A program made the position numbers and the translations under genes. A stretch of 64,000 bases of DNA from Actinoplanes sp. KI2 (lineage in GTDB: Bacteria > Actinomycetota > Actinomycetes > Mycobacteriales > Micromonosporaceae). The stretch's first letter is position 1. Each line of letters opens with the position of its first letter. Positions 16,773 through 24,017 of this stretch are shown piece after piece. The stretch lies in NCBI RefSeq assembly GCF_025630775.1, contig NZ_JAOSZE010000014.1, forward strand, positions 62,001-126,000, written 5' to 3'. The notes under the pieces are model-generated. The model saw only the letters and a list, made by a program, of their open reading frames with translations. It had not been told where the DNA came from and ran no database searches.

Positions 16773-16867
16773 CGAGCAAGTCTATCGACAGGACTTTGGA
16801 CTCTGTATCTCAAGTACCAATCCCGCCAACCATGGGAGGACAGACACCATCCGATCGAGGAGACCCG

Positions 16868-17362
16868 ATGAGGCGCTGGCCGTACTCTGATGATGATCTC
16901 CGGGCCATGTACGCGGGAGGACGCGGAAACGCGACGGCCCGCCGGTTCGCCAACTTCTGGGCGGGCGCATTCGGCACCGGCCTCTTCCCGCGGCGTTGGG
17001 TCACCCTCGAGGTGGTGGGGCGCCGCACCGGCCGAGTAGTCCGGTTCCCGCTCGGGATGGCCGACTGGCAGGGCAACTGGTACCTGGTCTCGATGCTGGG
17101 CAACGACTGCAACTGGGTTCGCAACGTGCGGGCGGCAGGCGGCTTGGTAACCATCCGGCGCGGACGCGGTCAAGCCTGCCATCTGGCCGAGGTACCCGTC
17201 GGCGAGCGGGCTCCCATCCTCAAGCGATACCTGCAAACGGTGCCGGGCGCCCGGCCACACGTTCCCCTCGACCGCGACGCACCCCTGGCCGCCTTCGAGG
17301 CGATCGCGGCACGCTACCCCGCCTTCCGAGTCGACATCTCGACCACGACACCCAGGGCCTGA
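16868..17362 (+). CDS. DDN-like F420H2-dependent nitroreductase/quinone reductase
   Basis: A 164-residue protein of the deazaflavin-dependent nitroreductase (Ddn/FDOR-B) family, which transfers hydride from reduced F420 to quinones or nitro compounds at the membrane. Family features are FANFWAGAFGTGLFPRRWVT, LEVVGRRTGRVVRFPLGMA, GNWYLVSMLGNDCNWVRNV and VTIRRGR, ending with AFEAIAARYPAFRV. ATG 16868 follows GAGGAG; the upstream extension is not family-like. The F420 biosynthesis genes fbiC, fbiA and fbiB are in the same window. It probably forms an operon with the YceI gene 13 bases downstream. Confidence 0.85.
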   Translation: MRRWPYSDDDLRAMYAGGRGNATARRFANFWAGAFGTGLFPRRWVTLEVVGRRTGRVVRFPLGMADWQGNWYLVSMLGNDCNWVRNVRAAGGLVTIRRGRGQACHLAEVPVGERAPILKRYLQTVPGARPHVPLDRDAPLAAFEAIAARYPAFRVDISTTTPRA

Positions 17363-17375
17363 AGGGAACAAGACA

Positions 17376-18098
17376 ATGACCGCTGGCACCACACCACAGT
17401 CTCCCGCCCACGCCCCCATACAGCCCCGACGCAGACGCCGCTGGCTGCGTTGGACGATCATCGGCGTCGCCGGGTCGGCCGTTCTCCTCTCAGCACTCGT
17501 CGCCGCAGCCATCAAGCTTCAACCGACACCCGCGCCGCTGACGCTGCCGGCGACAGCGAGCACACCGGCCGGCCCGCTGGACGGCACGTACCGTGCTGTG
17601 GCCGGATCGACCGCCGGCTTTCGGATCCAGCAGAGGATCGTAGGACTCACCAGCGACGTGGTGGGCCGCACCAAGGACGTCACCGGCACGGTCACGATCG
17701 CGGACGGCCAGGCCACCACCGCGCGCTTGCGGGTCGGCTTGCTTGCCCTTACCTCGGGCGACGCCAAGCCCGCCCCACAGTTCGGCATTAGCCTCGACAC
17801 CCAGCGATACCCGGACGCGGCCATCAGCCTGACCCAGTCGGTGACCCTCGACCCGGCATTCAGCTCCGGGACCACGGTCACCGCCAATGCCTCCGGGGCG
17901 CTCACCCTGCACGGCATCGCCCGCCCCGTCACCGTGGCGGTTTCGCTGCGACGAGACGGCACGAACATCGACGTAGCAGGATCATTCCCGGTCGCCTTCA
18001 CCGACTACAGCATCGCCCGGCCCAAGGGATACGGGGCATTCGGCTCGCTCTCCGACCACGGGGTGGCGGAATTCCTGCTGATCCTCCAACGCCCGTGA
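17376..18098 (+). CDS. Membrane-anchored YceI-like domain protein
   Basis: A 240-residue protein with a cytoplasmic basic stretch (PRRRRRWLRW), one membrane segment (TIIGVAGSAVLLSALVAAAI) and an extracellular YceI-like lipocalin domain from about residue 65: DGTYRAVAGSTAGFRIQQRI, DVTGTVTIADGQ, RYPDAAISL, ASGALTLHGIARPVTVAV and DYSIARPKGYG. YceI proteins bind isoprenoid or amphiphilic ligands, which suits a neighbour of a quinone-type reductase (inference). It lies 13 bases after that gene. Confidence 0.85.
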   Translation: MTAGTTPQSPAHAPIQPRRRRRWLRWTIIGVAGSAVLLSALVAAAIKLQPTPAPLTLPATASTPAGPLDGTYRAVAGSTAGFRIQQRIVGLTSDVVGRTKDVTGTVTIADGQATTARLRVGLLALTSGDAKPAPQFGISLDTQRYPDAAISLTQSVTLDPAFSSGTTVTANASGALTLHGIARPVTVAVSLRRDGTNIDVAGSFPVAFTDYSIARPKGYGAFGSLSDHGVAEFLLILQRP

Positions 18099-18190
18099 CG
18101 GCCAACCACCCCGATCGGCGAAGACGGCCCATGGAGCACGCGAGGGCCGCCCACGCAACCACCGCACCAAGCGCACCACCGCACCAAGCG

Positions 18191-18314
18191 CCACCACTGC
18201 ACCGCGGGGCTTCCGGGGCTCGGCCCCGGAGCCGGAATACCGGAACGGCCCCCGGCTCGCGCCTTCCGCGAGCAGGGGCCGCCAAACCGTGGAGATGCTC
18301 TCGGCTTACTTGAA
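18191..18314 (+). repeat. Two-hairpin repeat, copy F
   Basis: Full copy with ACCACTGCACCGCGGGG lead, hairpin 1, the ATACCGGAACGG linker, hairpin 2 with CTCGCG/CGCGAG, a slightly diverged CCGTGGAGATG and a GCTTACTTGAA tail. It is preceded at 18152-18190 by two partial repeats of the lead (CACCACCGCACCAAGCG). The 340-base gap (18099-18438) holds no other feature. Confidence 0.82.
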
Positions 18315-18438
18315 CTTGGGCGACGGAACTGACGATGCTGCCCAGGCGCCCCTTCCGGCTTCGAGGAGCCACTGCGTTCTCAGGAGCTCTAGCCGCGCAA
18401 CCGAACACCGGACTAGCCTCTTAGCTAAGGAGGTCGCC

Positions 18439-18690
18439 ATGTCCGAGGCAGCCGCGCAGTTCAACATCCACGACGCGAAGACGAACCTCTCGCGGATCAT
18501 CGACCGCGTCGAGCACGGTGAAGAGATCATCATCAGCCGAGCCGGCACCCCGGTCGCGAAGGTGATCCCGCTGAACCACAGGGTCGATCGAGTTGGTCGG
18601 GGCTCCCTCGCCGGCCAACTCGTGATAGCCGGTGACTGGGACTCCCCAGAGGTCAATGAATCGATCGCACGGGACTTCGGCCTCGCATGA
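18439..18690 (+). CDS. Antitoxin, Phd/YefM family
   Basis: An 83-residue antitoxin. QFNIHDAKTNLSRIIDRVEH, GEEIIISRAGTPVAKVIPL is the standard PhdYefM dimerisation/DNA-binding domain, followed by a C-terminal toxin-binding tail (VNESIARDFGLA). ATG 18439 has a strong AAGGAGGT ribosome-binding site. Its stop overlaps the toxin start (ATGA). Antitoxin plus complex normally represses the promoter; TTAGCTAA just before the ribosome-binding site is a small palindrome that might be part of the operator. Confidence 0.9.
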   Translation: MSEAAAQFNIHDAKTNLSRIIDRVEHGEEIIISRAGTPVAKVIPLNHRVDRVGRGSLAGQLVIAGDWDSPEVNESIARDFGLA

Positions 18691-19061
18691 GCCTGCTTCT
18701 CGACACGCACGTAGTGCTCTGGTGGCTTACGGACGACCCCACGCTCGCCGCCGAAATCAAGGAGCGGCTCGACCATGAACCGGACGTCTACGTCAGCCCG
18801 GCAACGATTTGGGAAGTGGCTATCAAGCAATCCATCGGCAAGCTCGACAAACCGGCCGATCTTCCCGAGCGCATCCGCGACAGTGGCTTCCGTCATCTGA
18901 ACATCACCGCCGAGCACGGCATTGTCGCCGGACGGCTTCCCCTCATTCACCGAGACCCGTTCGATCGGATGCTGGTAGCCCAAGCTCAGGTAGAGCACTT
19001 GACGCTGGTCACCCGTGACGCCGAGATCCCGAAGTACGACGTCGAGACGCTTGCCGTCTGA
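18687..19061 (+). CDS. PIN-domain toxin (VapC-like RNase)
   Basis: A 124-residue Mg-dependent ribonuclease toxin. The PIN-domain acidic residues are visible: Asp6 (LLLDTHVVLWWL), Glu43 (ATIWEVAIKQSIGKL), Asp93 (RDPFDRMLVAQA) and Asp111 (LVTRDAEIPKY). Such enzymes cut tRNA, rRNA or mRNA when the antitoxin is lost. It overlaps the antitoxin by four bases. The pair is intact, unlike the YefM-YoeB remnants in the same repeat array. Its 3' end faces repeat G and ssrA. Confidence 0.9.
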   Translation: MSLLLDTHVVLWWLTDDPTLAAEIKERLDHEPDVYVSPATIWEVAIKQSIGKLDKPADLPERIRDSGFRHLNITAEHGIVAGRLPLIHRDPFDRMLVAQAQVEHLTLVTRDAEIPKYDVETLAV

Positions 19062-19129
19062 CACCACGCGCGGAAACCATCCATGACCCCGAGCGCAACC
19101 ACCACACCGCAGACGGCCGCGCCAAGCGT

Positions 19130-19238
19130 AACCACCGCACCGCGGGGTGTCCGGGGGCTCGGCCCCCGGAGCAGACATACCGGAACGGCCCCCGGTTCGC
19201 GCTTTCCGCGAACAGGGGGCCGCAATGCCGTGGAGGTG
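19130..19238 (+). repeat. Two-hairpin repeat, copy G, joined to the ssrA 3' end
   Basis: Lead ACCACCGCACCG, hairpin 1 CCGGGGGC-TCG-GCCCCCGG, linker ATACCGGAACGG, hairpin 2 (19186-19222) and GCAATGCCGTGGAGGTG. Here the GGAGGTG is the complement of the tmRNA acceptor-stem end, so repeat and gene overlap by about 8 bases. Instead of the GCTTACTTGAA tail seen in copies A and C-F, the sequence continues into ssrA. Hairpin 2 is in the right place to terminate ssrA (and the converging toxin gene), although no T-run follows. Confidence 0.85.
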
Positions 19239-19603
19239 CCGGGAATCGAACCCGGGTCCTTCGTTGCTTCGTCAGGGCTTCTCCGAGCGCAGCTCACTAT
19301 GCCTCTACTCGCCCCTGCCGATCACGTGAGCAAGTCGGTATGGCGGGGCCAGTCGCTGATTAATCTCGCCGCGCGGTCCCCGCGACCGGGGCCGGTTGGC
19401 CAACCTCCTAGCTGATGCCGGAAATCTGGGACGGAGGTGCTCCCAGCCCGACAGACTTGCTACTCGCCTCAGGCGGCGAGAGCGAAGTCAGCGCGATTGT
19501 TATCGGCGCTTATTGGTTTCCGACGACCGATTCTCGAGACGACGTCGGCTTCCTCGGCTCGCTTCCCCTGTCTCCACGTACGAAGTCGAAACCAGTCACC
19601 CCC
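19231..19603 (-). ncRNA. ssrA: tmRNA (transfer-messenger RNA)
   Basis: Rescues stalled ribosomes together with SmpB. The 5' end GGGGGTGACTGGTTTCGACT (from 19603 on the minus strand) and the 3' end GGGTTCGATTCCCGGCACC plus TCCA (ending at 19231) form the tRNA-like domain. GGGGGTG pairs with CACCTCC as a 7-bp acceptor stem, and the T-arm carries GTTCGAT. CCA is not encoded. The internal reading frame gives the tag ADNNRADFALAA with a TGA stop. The length of about 373 is normal for actinobacteria. The ends are set by stem pairing. Confidence 0.93.
19469..19507 (-). other. tmRNA tag-peptide reading frame
   Basis: Inside ssrA, codons GCC to GCC then TGA encode ADNNRADFALAA. The C-terminal ALAA degron is as in other bacterial tags, recognised by Clp proteases. 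The resume codon GCC is inferred by analogy with known tags. Confidence 0.85.
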
Positions 19604-19626
19604 TGGATCAGAACAACCTACGAATC

Positions 19627-20337
19627 TTAGCTCACTCGGCAGCTGCCGCCCACGACGGCACAGCCGGACGGGCGGGCGTTGCCGCGGCCGGTCTTGCTCA
19701 CCTGGTAGCCGAAGCCGGCCGAGGCGCCGGGGGCGAGCGGGCCGCCGGTGAAGACGACGTTGTCGCCGCTCTGCTTGCCGGTCGCGTTCCATGTGCTGAC
19801 CAGGTGCAGGTTGTTCAGGTCGGCGTGGCTGACGGTCACGGACCACGAGCCGGCGGCGTCGCCGTTGTTCCGGACCCGCACCTGCGCCACGTACCCCTGG
19901 TCCCAGCTTGCCGTGACGGTCACGGTGACCGCGAAGTCGGCGCTCGGCGGCGGGGTGGTCTTGGCGGGCGCCGGCTTCGACGGCGTCGGCGAGTGGCTGG
20001 TCGCCGTGGGCCGGGCCGAGGAGCGCGACGGGGACGCGGACGCGGAGGGCGATGCCGAGGACATCGAGGGGGACGGCGAGGAGGAAGGGGACGGCGAAAG
20101 AAACGGCGAAGTGGGCGACGGCGAGGCCGAGATCTGCGGCATCGACGGGAGCACGACCGTGGAGGGCTGGCGGGCCGCCTCGGCCGGGCCGACGGCGCGC
20201 ACGGCGATCCAGACGACCAGCATGACGAGGACGGCCGCGGCGGCGCTCAGGAAGATCCGGGCCGGACCGAGCGGACGCGCGGAGTGCTTAGCGGGCAAGC
20301 GGAGCCACCCCTTCGGTGATCTAGAGCCGCCCGGCAA
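19627..20337 (-). CDS. Membrane-anchored protein with a CBM2-like cellulose-binding domain
   Basis: A 236-residue protein: short cytoplasmic N-terminus, one membrane segment (IFLSAAAAVLVMLVVWIAV), a Ser/Pro-rich linker of about 75 residues (SPSPTSPFLSPSPSSSPSPS and more) and a C-terminal domain of about 105 residues like carbohydrate-binding module family 2 (VTASWDQGYVAQVRVRNNGD, WSVTV, WNATG, LAPGASAGFGYQVSKTG). No catalytic domain is attached. The start is TTG 20337; a TTG about 13 codons later is an alternative. It lies between smpB (9 bases) and ssrA (23 bases). The linkage may be chance, as nothing suggests a role in trans-translation. Confidence 0.75.
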   Translation of the reverse strand: MPGGSRSPKGWLRLPAKHSARPLGPARIFLSAAAAVLVMLVVWIAVRAVGPAEAARQPSTVVLPSMPQISASPSPTSPFLSPSPSSSPSPSMSSASPSASASPSRSSARPTATSHSPTPSKPAPAKTTPPPSADFAVTVTVTASWDQGYVAQVRVRNNGDAAGSWSVTVSHADLNNLHLVSTWNATGKQSGDNVVFTGGPLAPGASAGFGYQVSKTGRGNARPSGCAVVGGSCRVS

Positions 20338-20346
20338 TGTACCCGA

Positions 20347-20823
20347 TCAAGACGCGCCTTTGTTACGTCGGCCCAGCGCACGGGTGATCTCGCGCTGGGC
20401 GTCGCGGGTCGCTAGGTCCTGCCGCTTGTCGTAGCTCTTCTTGCCGCGGGCCAGCGCGAGCTCCACCTTCGCGTACCCGTTCTCGAAGTAGACCTGCAGC
20501 GGCACCAGCGTGATGCCCTCGTCGCGAAGTTTGCCCTGGATCTTCCGGATCTCGTCGCGGTGCAGCAGCAGCTTGCGGGTGCGCCGCGGCTCGTGGTTGG
20601 TCCAGGTCCCCTGGGTGTACTCGGGGATGTGCAGGTGGTGCAGGAAGATCTCGCCGTCGGTCTCCTGGCCGAACGCGTCGGTCAGTGACGCACGCCCGGC
20701 GCGCAACGACTTCACCTCGGTGCCGGTGAGGGCCATGCCGGCCTCGTACGTGTCGAGGATGGTGTAGTCGTGGCGGGCCTTGCGGTTGGAGGCTACGACT
20801 TTGCGCCCCTGTTCGCGTGGCAT
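20347..20823 (-). CDS. smpB: SsrA-binding protein SmpB
   Basis: A 158-residue partner of tmRNA that carries it to stalled ribosomes. Family motifs are [87 protein letters not shown] and [23 protein letters not shown] 20823 ([13 protein letters not shown]) follows AGGGGG, while a longer in-frame start would add 14 unrelated residues. ssrA lies 743 bases downstream on the same strand. Confidence 0.97.
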   Translation of the reverse strand: MPREQGRKVVASNRKARHDYTILDTYEAGMALTGTEVKSLRAGRASLTDAFGQETDGEIFLHHLHIPEYTQGTWTNHEPRRTRKLLLHRDEIRKIQGKLRDEGITLVPLQVYFENGYAKVELALARGKKSYDKRQDLATRDAQREITRALGRRNKGAS

Positions 20824-20866
20824 GCCGGCGGCCCCCTGGAAATTGAGCGGAACGAACCCGCCCAAG

Positions 20867-22102
20867 CTAACAAAGGCAGTTCGGCAGATATCGCAGGGGA
20901 TTCTTCGGTACGCCGTTGAAGCGCGTCTCGAAGTGCAAGTGATTGCCGGTCGACGCGCCGGTGGTGCCGACCCGGCCGATCACCTCGCCCTGGTACACGA
21001 ACTCGCCGACGTGCACCAGGATCCTCGATTGATGGCCGTAGCAGGTCTCGAACGGGACCCCACTTATTCGCCCGTGGTCGATGCAGGTGTACTTGCCGTA
21101 CCCGTCGCTCCAGCCGGCCCGGATCACGTGCCCGGCGGCGGCCGCGTGGATCGGCGTGCCCCGGGGTGCGGCGAAGTCGGTGCCGGCGTGCAGCTGCCAG
21201 ACCCGGTAGTACGGGTCGTAGCGCTCGCCGAAGTCGCTCGACTTCCAGCCGCGTACGGGCATGAACAGTTGGCCGCCGTCGTACCGGCCGTCGCGCGACC
21301 TCGCCGCCCAGCCGCGCAGCGCGGCCCGGATCCGTCGCTCCTCGGCGACCGCCGCCCGGTAGCGGGCGAGCACGGCGGATCGCTGGGCGTTGGCCACCCG
21401 CAGCGCGGCCTGCCGGATGAGCACCAGCCGGGCGAGCGCCTGCTTGGCGCTCACCGCCGCGTTCTGGGCGCCCTTGGCCGACAGCAGTGTGGCCTGCGCC
21501 AGCGCCTCGGCGTCCTCGGCCTGTCGTTTCGCGAGGCCGGCCTGGTCCTGGGCGCTGCGCGCGGCCCGGCGGGTCCAGATCAGCCGGTCGACCTCCGCCT
21601 GCTGGGTACGCATGAGCTGGTCGACCATGCTGAGCCGGTCCATCATGTCGGCCGGCCCGGTGGCGTCGATGATCACGTTGATCCGGGTGAACGCGCTGCC
21701 CATGTAGCTGGCCTGGGCGATCTGGTCGACGCGGGCGCGGGCGTCCTCGAACTCGCTCTGCGCCCTCTGGTAGTGGCCGGCGATCTTGTGGTAGGCCTTG
21801 CGGGCGGCGTTGGCCTGCCGGCCGGCGGTGTTGGCCGCGTTGATCGCGGCGGCGAGGGCGCCCCGGGAGGTCGCGACCTTCATCTCGGCGGCGGCCATAG
21901 CGTTCGTGGCAGCTTGCAGGCGAAGTGCCGCGAGCCGCGCCTTTACGGTGGCATATTCCAGTACGGCCGATGCGCGCTCCACGGCCTTCGCGGCGCTTGC
22001 GGCGTCGCCGGGGTCGGCAAGGGCGGGCGCCGGAGCGATCGCCGTGCTCCCCAAGCACGTACATATCACCACAAGGAGCCTATGTCGGCATTTGGACCAC
22101 AC
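20867..22102 (-). CDS. Secreted coiled-coil M23 peptidase (EnvC-like cell-wall hydrolase/activator)
   Basis: A 411-residue exported protein. A signal peptide ([21 protein letters not shown]) is followed by about 230 residues of Ala-rich coiled coil in two stretches. A C-terminal LytM/M23 domain from about residue 290 has the zinc ligands in [20 protein letters not shown] (HxxxD) and HLHFET (HxH). Because the catalytic set is complete, it is probably an active D,D-endopeptidase. It lies directly downstream of ftsE-ftsX, and coiled-coil M23 proteins next to ftsEX are typically activated by FtsEX at the septum. Confidence 0.9.
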   Translation of the reverse strand: MWSKCRHRLLVVICTCLGSTAIAPAPALADPGDAASAAKAVERASAVLEYATVKARLAALRLQAATNAMAAAEMKVATSRGALAAAINAANTAGRQANAARKAYHKIAGHYQRAQSEFEDARARVDQIAQASYMGSAFTRINVIIDATGPADMMDRLSMVDQLMRTQQAEVDRLIWTRRAARSAQDQAGLAKRQAEDAEALAQATLLSAKGAQNAAVSAKQALARLVLIRQAALRVANAQRSAVLARYRAAVAEERRIRAALRGWAARSRDGRYDGGQLFMPVRGWKSSDFGERYDPYYRVWQLHAGTDFAAPRGTPIHAAAAGHVIRAGWSDGYGKYTCIDHGRISGVPFETCYGHQSRILVHVGEFVYQGEVIGRVGTTGASTGNHLHFETRFNGVPKNPLRYLPNCLC

Positions 22103-22151
22103 GGAGACCCACCGTACCCCCGATACCTGCCGAAATTGCCTAAAACGCCCA

Positions 22152-22181
22152 ACGGCCGCATCCCTACCGGGACGCGGCCGT
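22152..22181 (-). terminator. Terminator-like hairpin after ftsX
   Basis: A 13-bp stem (ACGGCCGC, one mismatch, TCCC) with a TACC loop, between the ftsX stop and the M23 gene start. A TTGGGCGTTTT run follows on the minus strand, so it may end or attenuate the ftsEX transcript before the peptidase gene. Confidence 0.5.
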
Positions 22182-22239
22182 CAGACCGTGCTCAGCTCAT
22201 GTTTCGGGCGGTCGGACCGGTGACCCGGCCCGGGGAACG

Positions 22240-23118
22240 TCAGACCTTGAGGTAGAACCGGAGCGTGATCCACGCGGTGACCGCGCTGACCACTCCGCCC
22301 ACCCCGGCCAGCAGCGGCAGCATGAGCCACACGTTGCCGTTGTGCACCGGTGTGAGGATGGTGGCGAGCGCCTGGAGCTTGTGGTCGAGCAGCACCACCT
22401 TGGCGATGAACAGCACCACGAAGCCGATGACCGAGCCGATGACGCCGGCCACCACCGCCTCGAGCACGAACGGCGCCTGGATGAACCAGTTGGACGCGCC
22501 GACCAGTTTCATGACCGCGACTTCTCGCCGTTTGCTGTACGCCGCCACCTGGATCGTGTTACCGACCAGGAGCAGCGCCGCGACCGCCATGAACAGCGCC
22601 ACCCCCAACGCGCCGAACTGGAAGCCGTTGAAGATCCCGAACACCTTGTCGAGCAGCGTGCGCTGGTCGATGACGTCCAGGATGCCCTGCTGGCCCTGGA
22701 TCTGGTTGGAGAACTCCTTGTACTTCTGCGGGTCCTTGAGCTTGACCCGGAACGACTCGGGCAGGCTGTTCGGGCCCACCGACTTGACGAAGTCCGGCGA
22801 GTCGGCCCACAGCTGCTGGAAGCGGTCGAACGCCTGCTTCTGCGTCTCGTAGGTCTTGCCCGCGACCAGCGGGTTGCTCGAGATCATCTGATCGATGTTC
22901 TGCCGCTGCGCGTCGGTGACGTCGGGGCGCAGGAAGACCGACACCTCGATCTTGCCGTAGTAGTAGTTCTTCATCTGGTCGACCTGCATGTACAGCAGCA
23001 CACTGGCGCCCAGCATGAAGAGGGAGATCGACATGGTGATGATCATGGCGATCGTCATCGTGACGTTCCGCCACAGGCCCACCAGGACCTCGTTCAGAAC
23101 GTATTTCAAGCGCAGCAT
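22240..23118 (-). CDS. ftsX: Cell division protein FtsX (permease-like subunit)
   Basis: A 292-residue membrane partner of FtsE. The N-terminal segment RLKYVLNEVLVGLWRNVTMT, a first membrane helix, an extracellular domain of about 120 residues (IEVSVFLRPDVTDAQRQNID onward), and three C-terminal membrane helices (GALGVALFMAVAALLLVGNT, VVAGVIGSVIGFVVLFIAKV and LMLPLLAGVGGVVSAVTAW) give the FtsX topology. The motif AAYSKRREVAVMKLVGASNW is the conserved MacB/FtsX element. It lies 75 bases after ftsE and upstream of an M23 peptidase. FtsEX transmits ATP-driven signals to cell-wall hydrolases. Confidence 0.96.
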   Translation of the reverse strand: MLRLKYVLNEVLVGLWRNVTMTIAMIITMSISLFMLGASVLLYMQVDQMKNYYYGKIEVSVFLRPDVTDAQRQNIDQMISSNPLVAGKTYETQKQAFDRFQQLWADSPDFVKSVGPNSLPESFRVKLKDPQKYKEFSNQIQGQQGILDVIDQRTLLDKVFGIFNGFQFGALGVALFMAVAALLLVGNTIQVAAYSKRREVAVMKLVGASNWFIQAPFVLEAVVAGVIGSVIGFVVLFIAKVVLLDHKLQALATILTPVHNGNVWLMLPLLAGVGGVVSAVTAWITLRFYLKV

Positions 23119-23193
23119 CGGGGGGTTCCTTCCGGGACTCCGCGTCCCGCGATTTCGGGGGTCGGGGATTCGGCAACGGAGCCGCGGGCGAGG

Positions 23194-23874
23194 TCAGCCG
23201 TAGACGCCACGGGCCTGGTCGCGGACGATGCGCCCGCTCTCGATCTCGATGACCCGACGGCGCATCTGGTTAACGATGTTGGAGTCGTGGGTGACCATCA
23301 CGACCGTCGTGCCGGTCCGGTTGATCCGGTCCAGCAGTCGCATGATCTCGATCGACGTGTCCGGGTCGAGGTTTCCGGTGGGCTCGTCGGCCAGCAGGAT
23401 CAGCGGACGGTTGACGAAGGCCCGGGCCACCGCGACACGCTGCTGCTCACCGCCGGAGAGCTCGTGCGGGTAGCGGTGCTCCTTGCCACCGAGACCGACC
23501 AGCTCGAGCACCTCGGGGACGACCCGGCGGGCCACCGCCTTGGTCTTGCCGATGACCTCGAGCGCGAAGGCCACGTTCTCGTACGCGGTGCGGTTGGGGA
23601 GCAGGCGGAAGTCCTGGAACACGCACCCGATCGAGCGGCGGAAGTGTGGAACCTTCCACGACCGCATGGTCGTCACGTCCTTGGCATTCACCACGACCTT
23701 GCCGCGGGTCGGTGCGACCTCGTGCAGCAGGAGCTTGATGATTGTCGACTTGCCGGAACCGGAGGGGCCAATGAAGAAGACAAACTCACCCTTCTCGATG
23801 CCCACGCTCACGTCGTCCAGCGACGGGCGAGACGCCTTGGGGTACGTCTTCGTCACGTTCTCGAGCTGAATCAC
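23194..23874 (-). CDS. ftsE: Cell division ATP-binding protein FtsE
   Basis: A 226-residue ABC ATPase. It opens [20 protein letters not shown], with Walker [10 protein letters not shown], the signature [19 protein letters not shown], Walker [15 protein letters not shown] and the switch His in [14 protein letters not shown] 23874 is chosen because it gives the conserved FtsE N-terminus; an open frame continues 58 codons upstream without family similarity. It acts with FtsX at the divisome. Confidence 0.96.
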   Translation of the reverse strand: MIQLENVTKTYPKASRPSLDDVSVGIEKGEFVFFIGPSGSGKSTIIKLLLHEVAPTRGKVVVNAKDVTTMRSWKVPHFRRSIGCVFQDFRLLPNRTAYENVAFALEVIGKTKAVARRVVPEVLELVGLGGKEHRYPHELSGGEQQRVAVARAFVNRPLILLADEPTGNLDPDTSIEIMRLLDRINRTGTTVVMVTHDSNIVNQMRRRVIEIESGRIVRDQARGVYG

Positions 23875-23965
23875 GGGAAGGCAGTCTACGCGGTGTAACG
23901 GAAACGCCAACCCCGGCGGGCACGTCAATCTGCGTCGGCGGCACCGGAACAGGAGTTTCGGGGGT

Positions 23966-23993
23966 CGACGCCTGACCGAACGTTCAGGCGTCG
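23966..23993 (-). terminator. Hairpin downstream of prfB
   Basis: Perfect 10-bp stem CGACGCCTGA/TCAGGCGTCG with an 8-base loop, 25 bases after the prfB stop on the minus strand. It separates prfB from ftsE. Confidence 0.55.
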
Positions 23994-24017
23994 TCGCCGT
24001 CCGTGGCGTATCCGAGA

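Noticed and set aside
5484..19238. CRISPR-like array
   Set aside because: The repeats are long, 0.8-3.2 kb apart, and separated by genes. There are no short unique spacers and no cas genes.
5484..19238. Classical integron with attC sites
   Set aside because: No integron integrase is present, cassette genes face both ways, and the repeats lack the R-box core motifs of attC. Only the modular look is similar.
5300..19300. Several small open frames sharing a peptide like EPGAVPVFRSGGRAP
   Set aside because: They are translations of the hairpin repeat itself in arbitrary frames, without starts or conserved ends.
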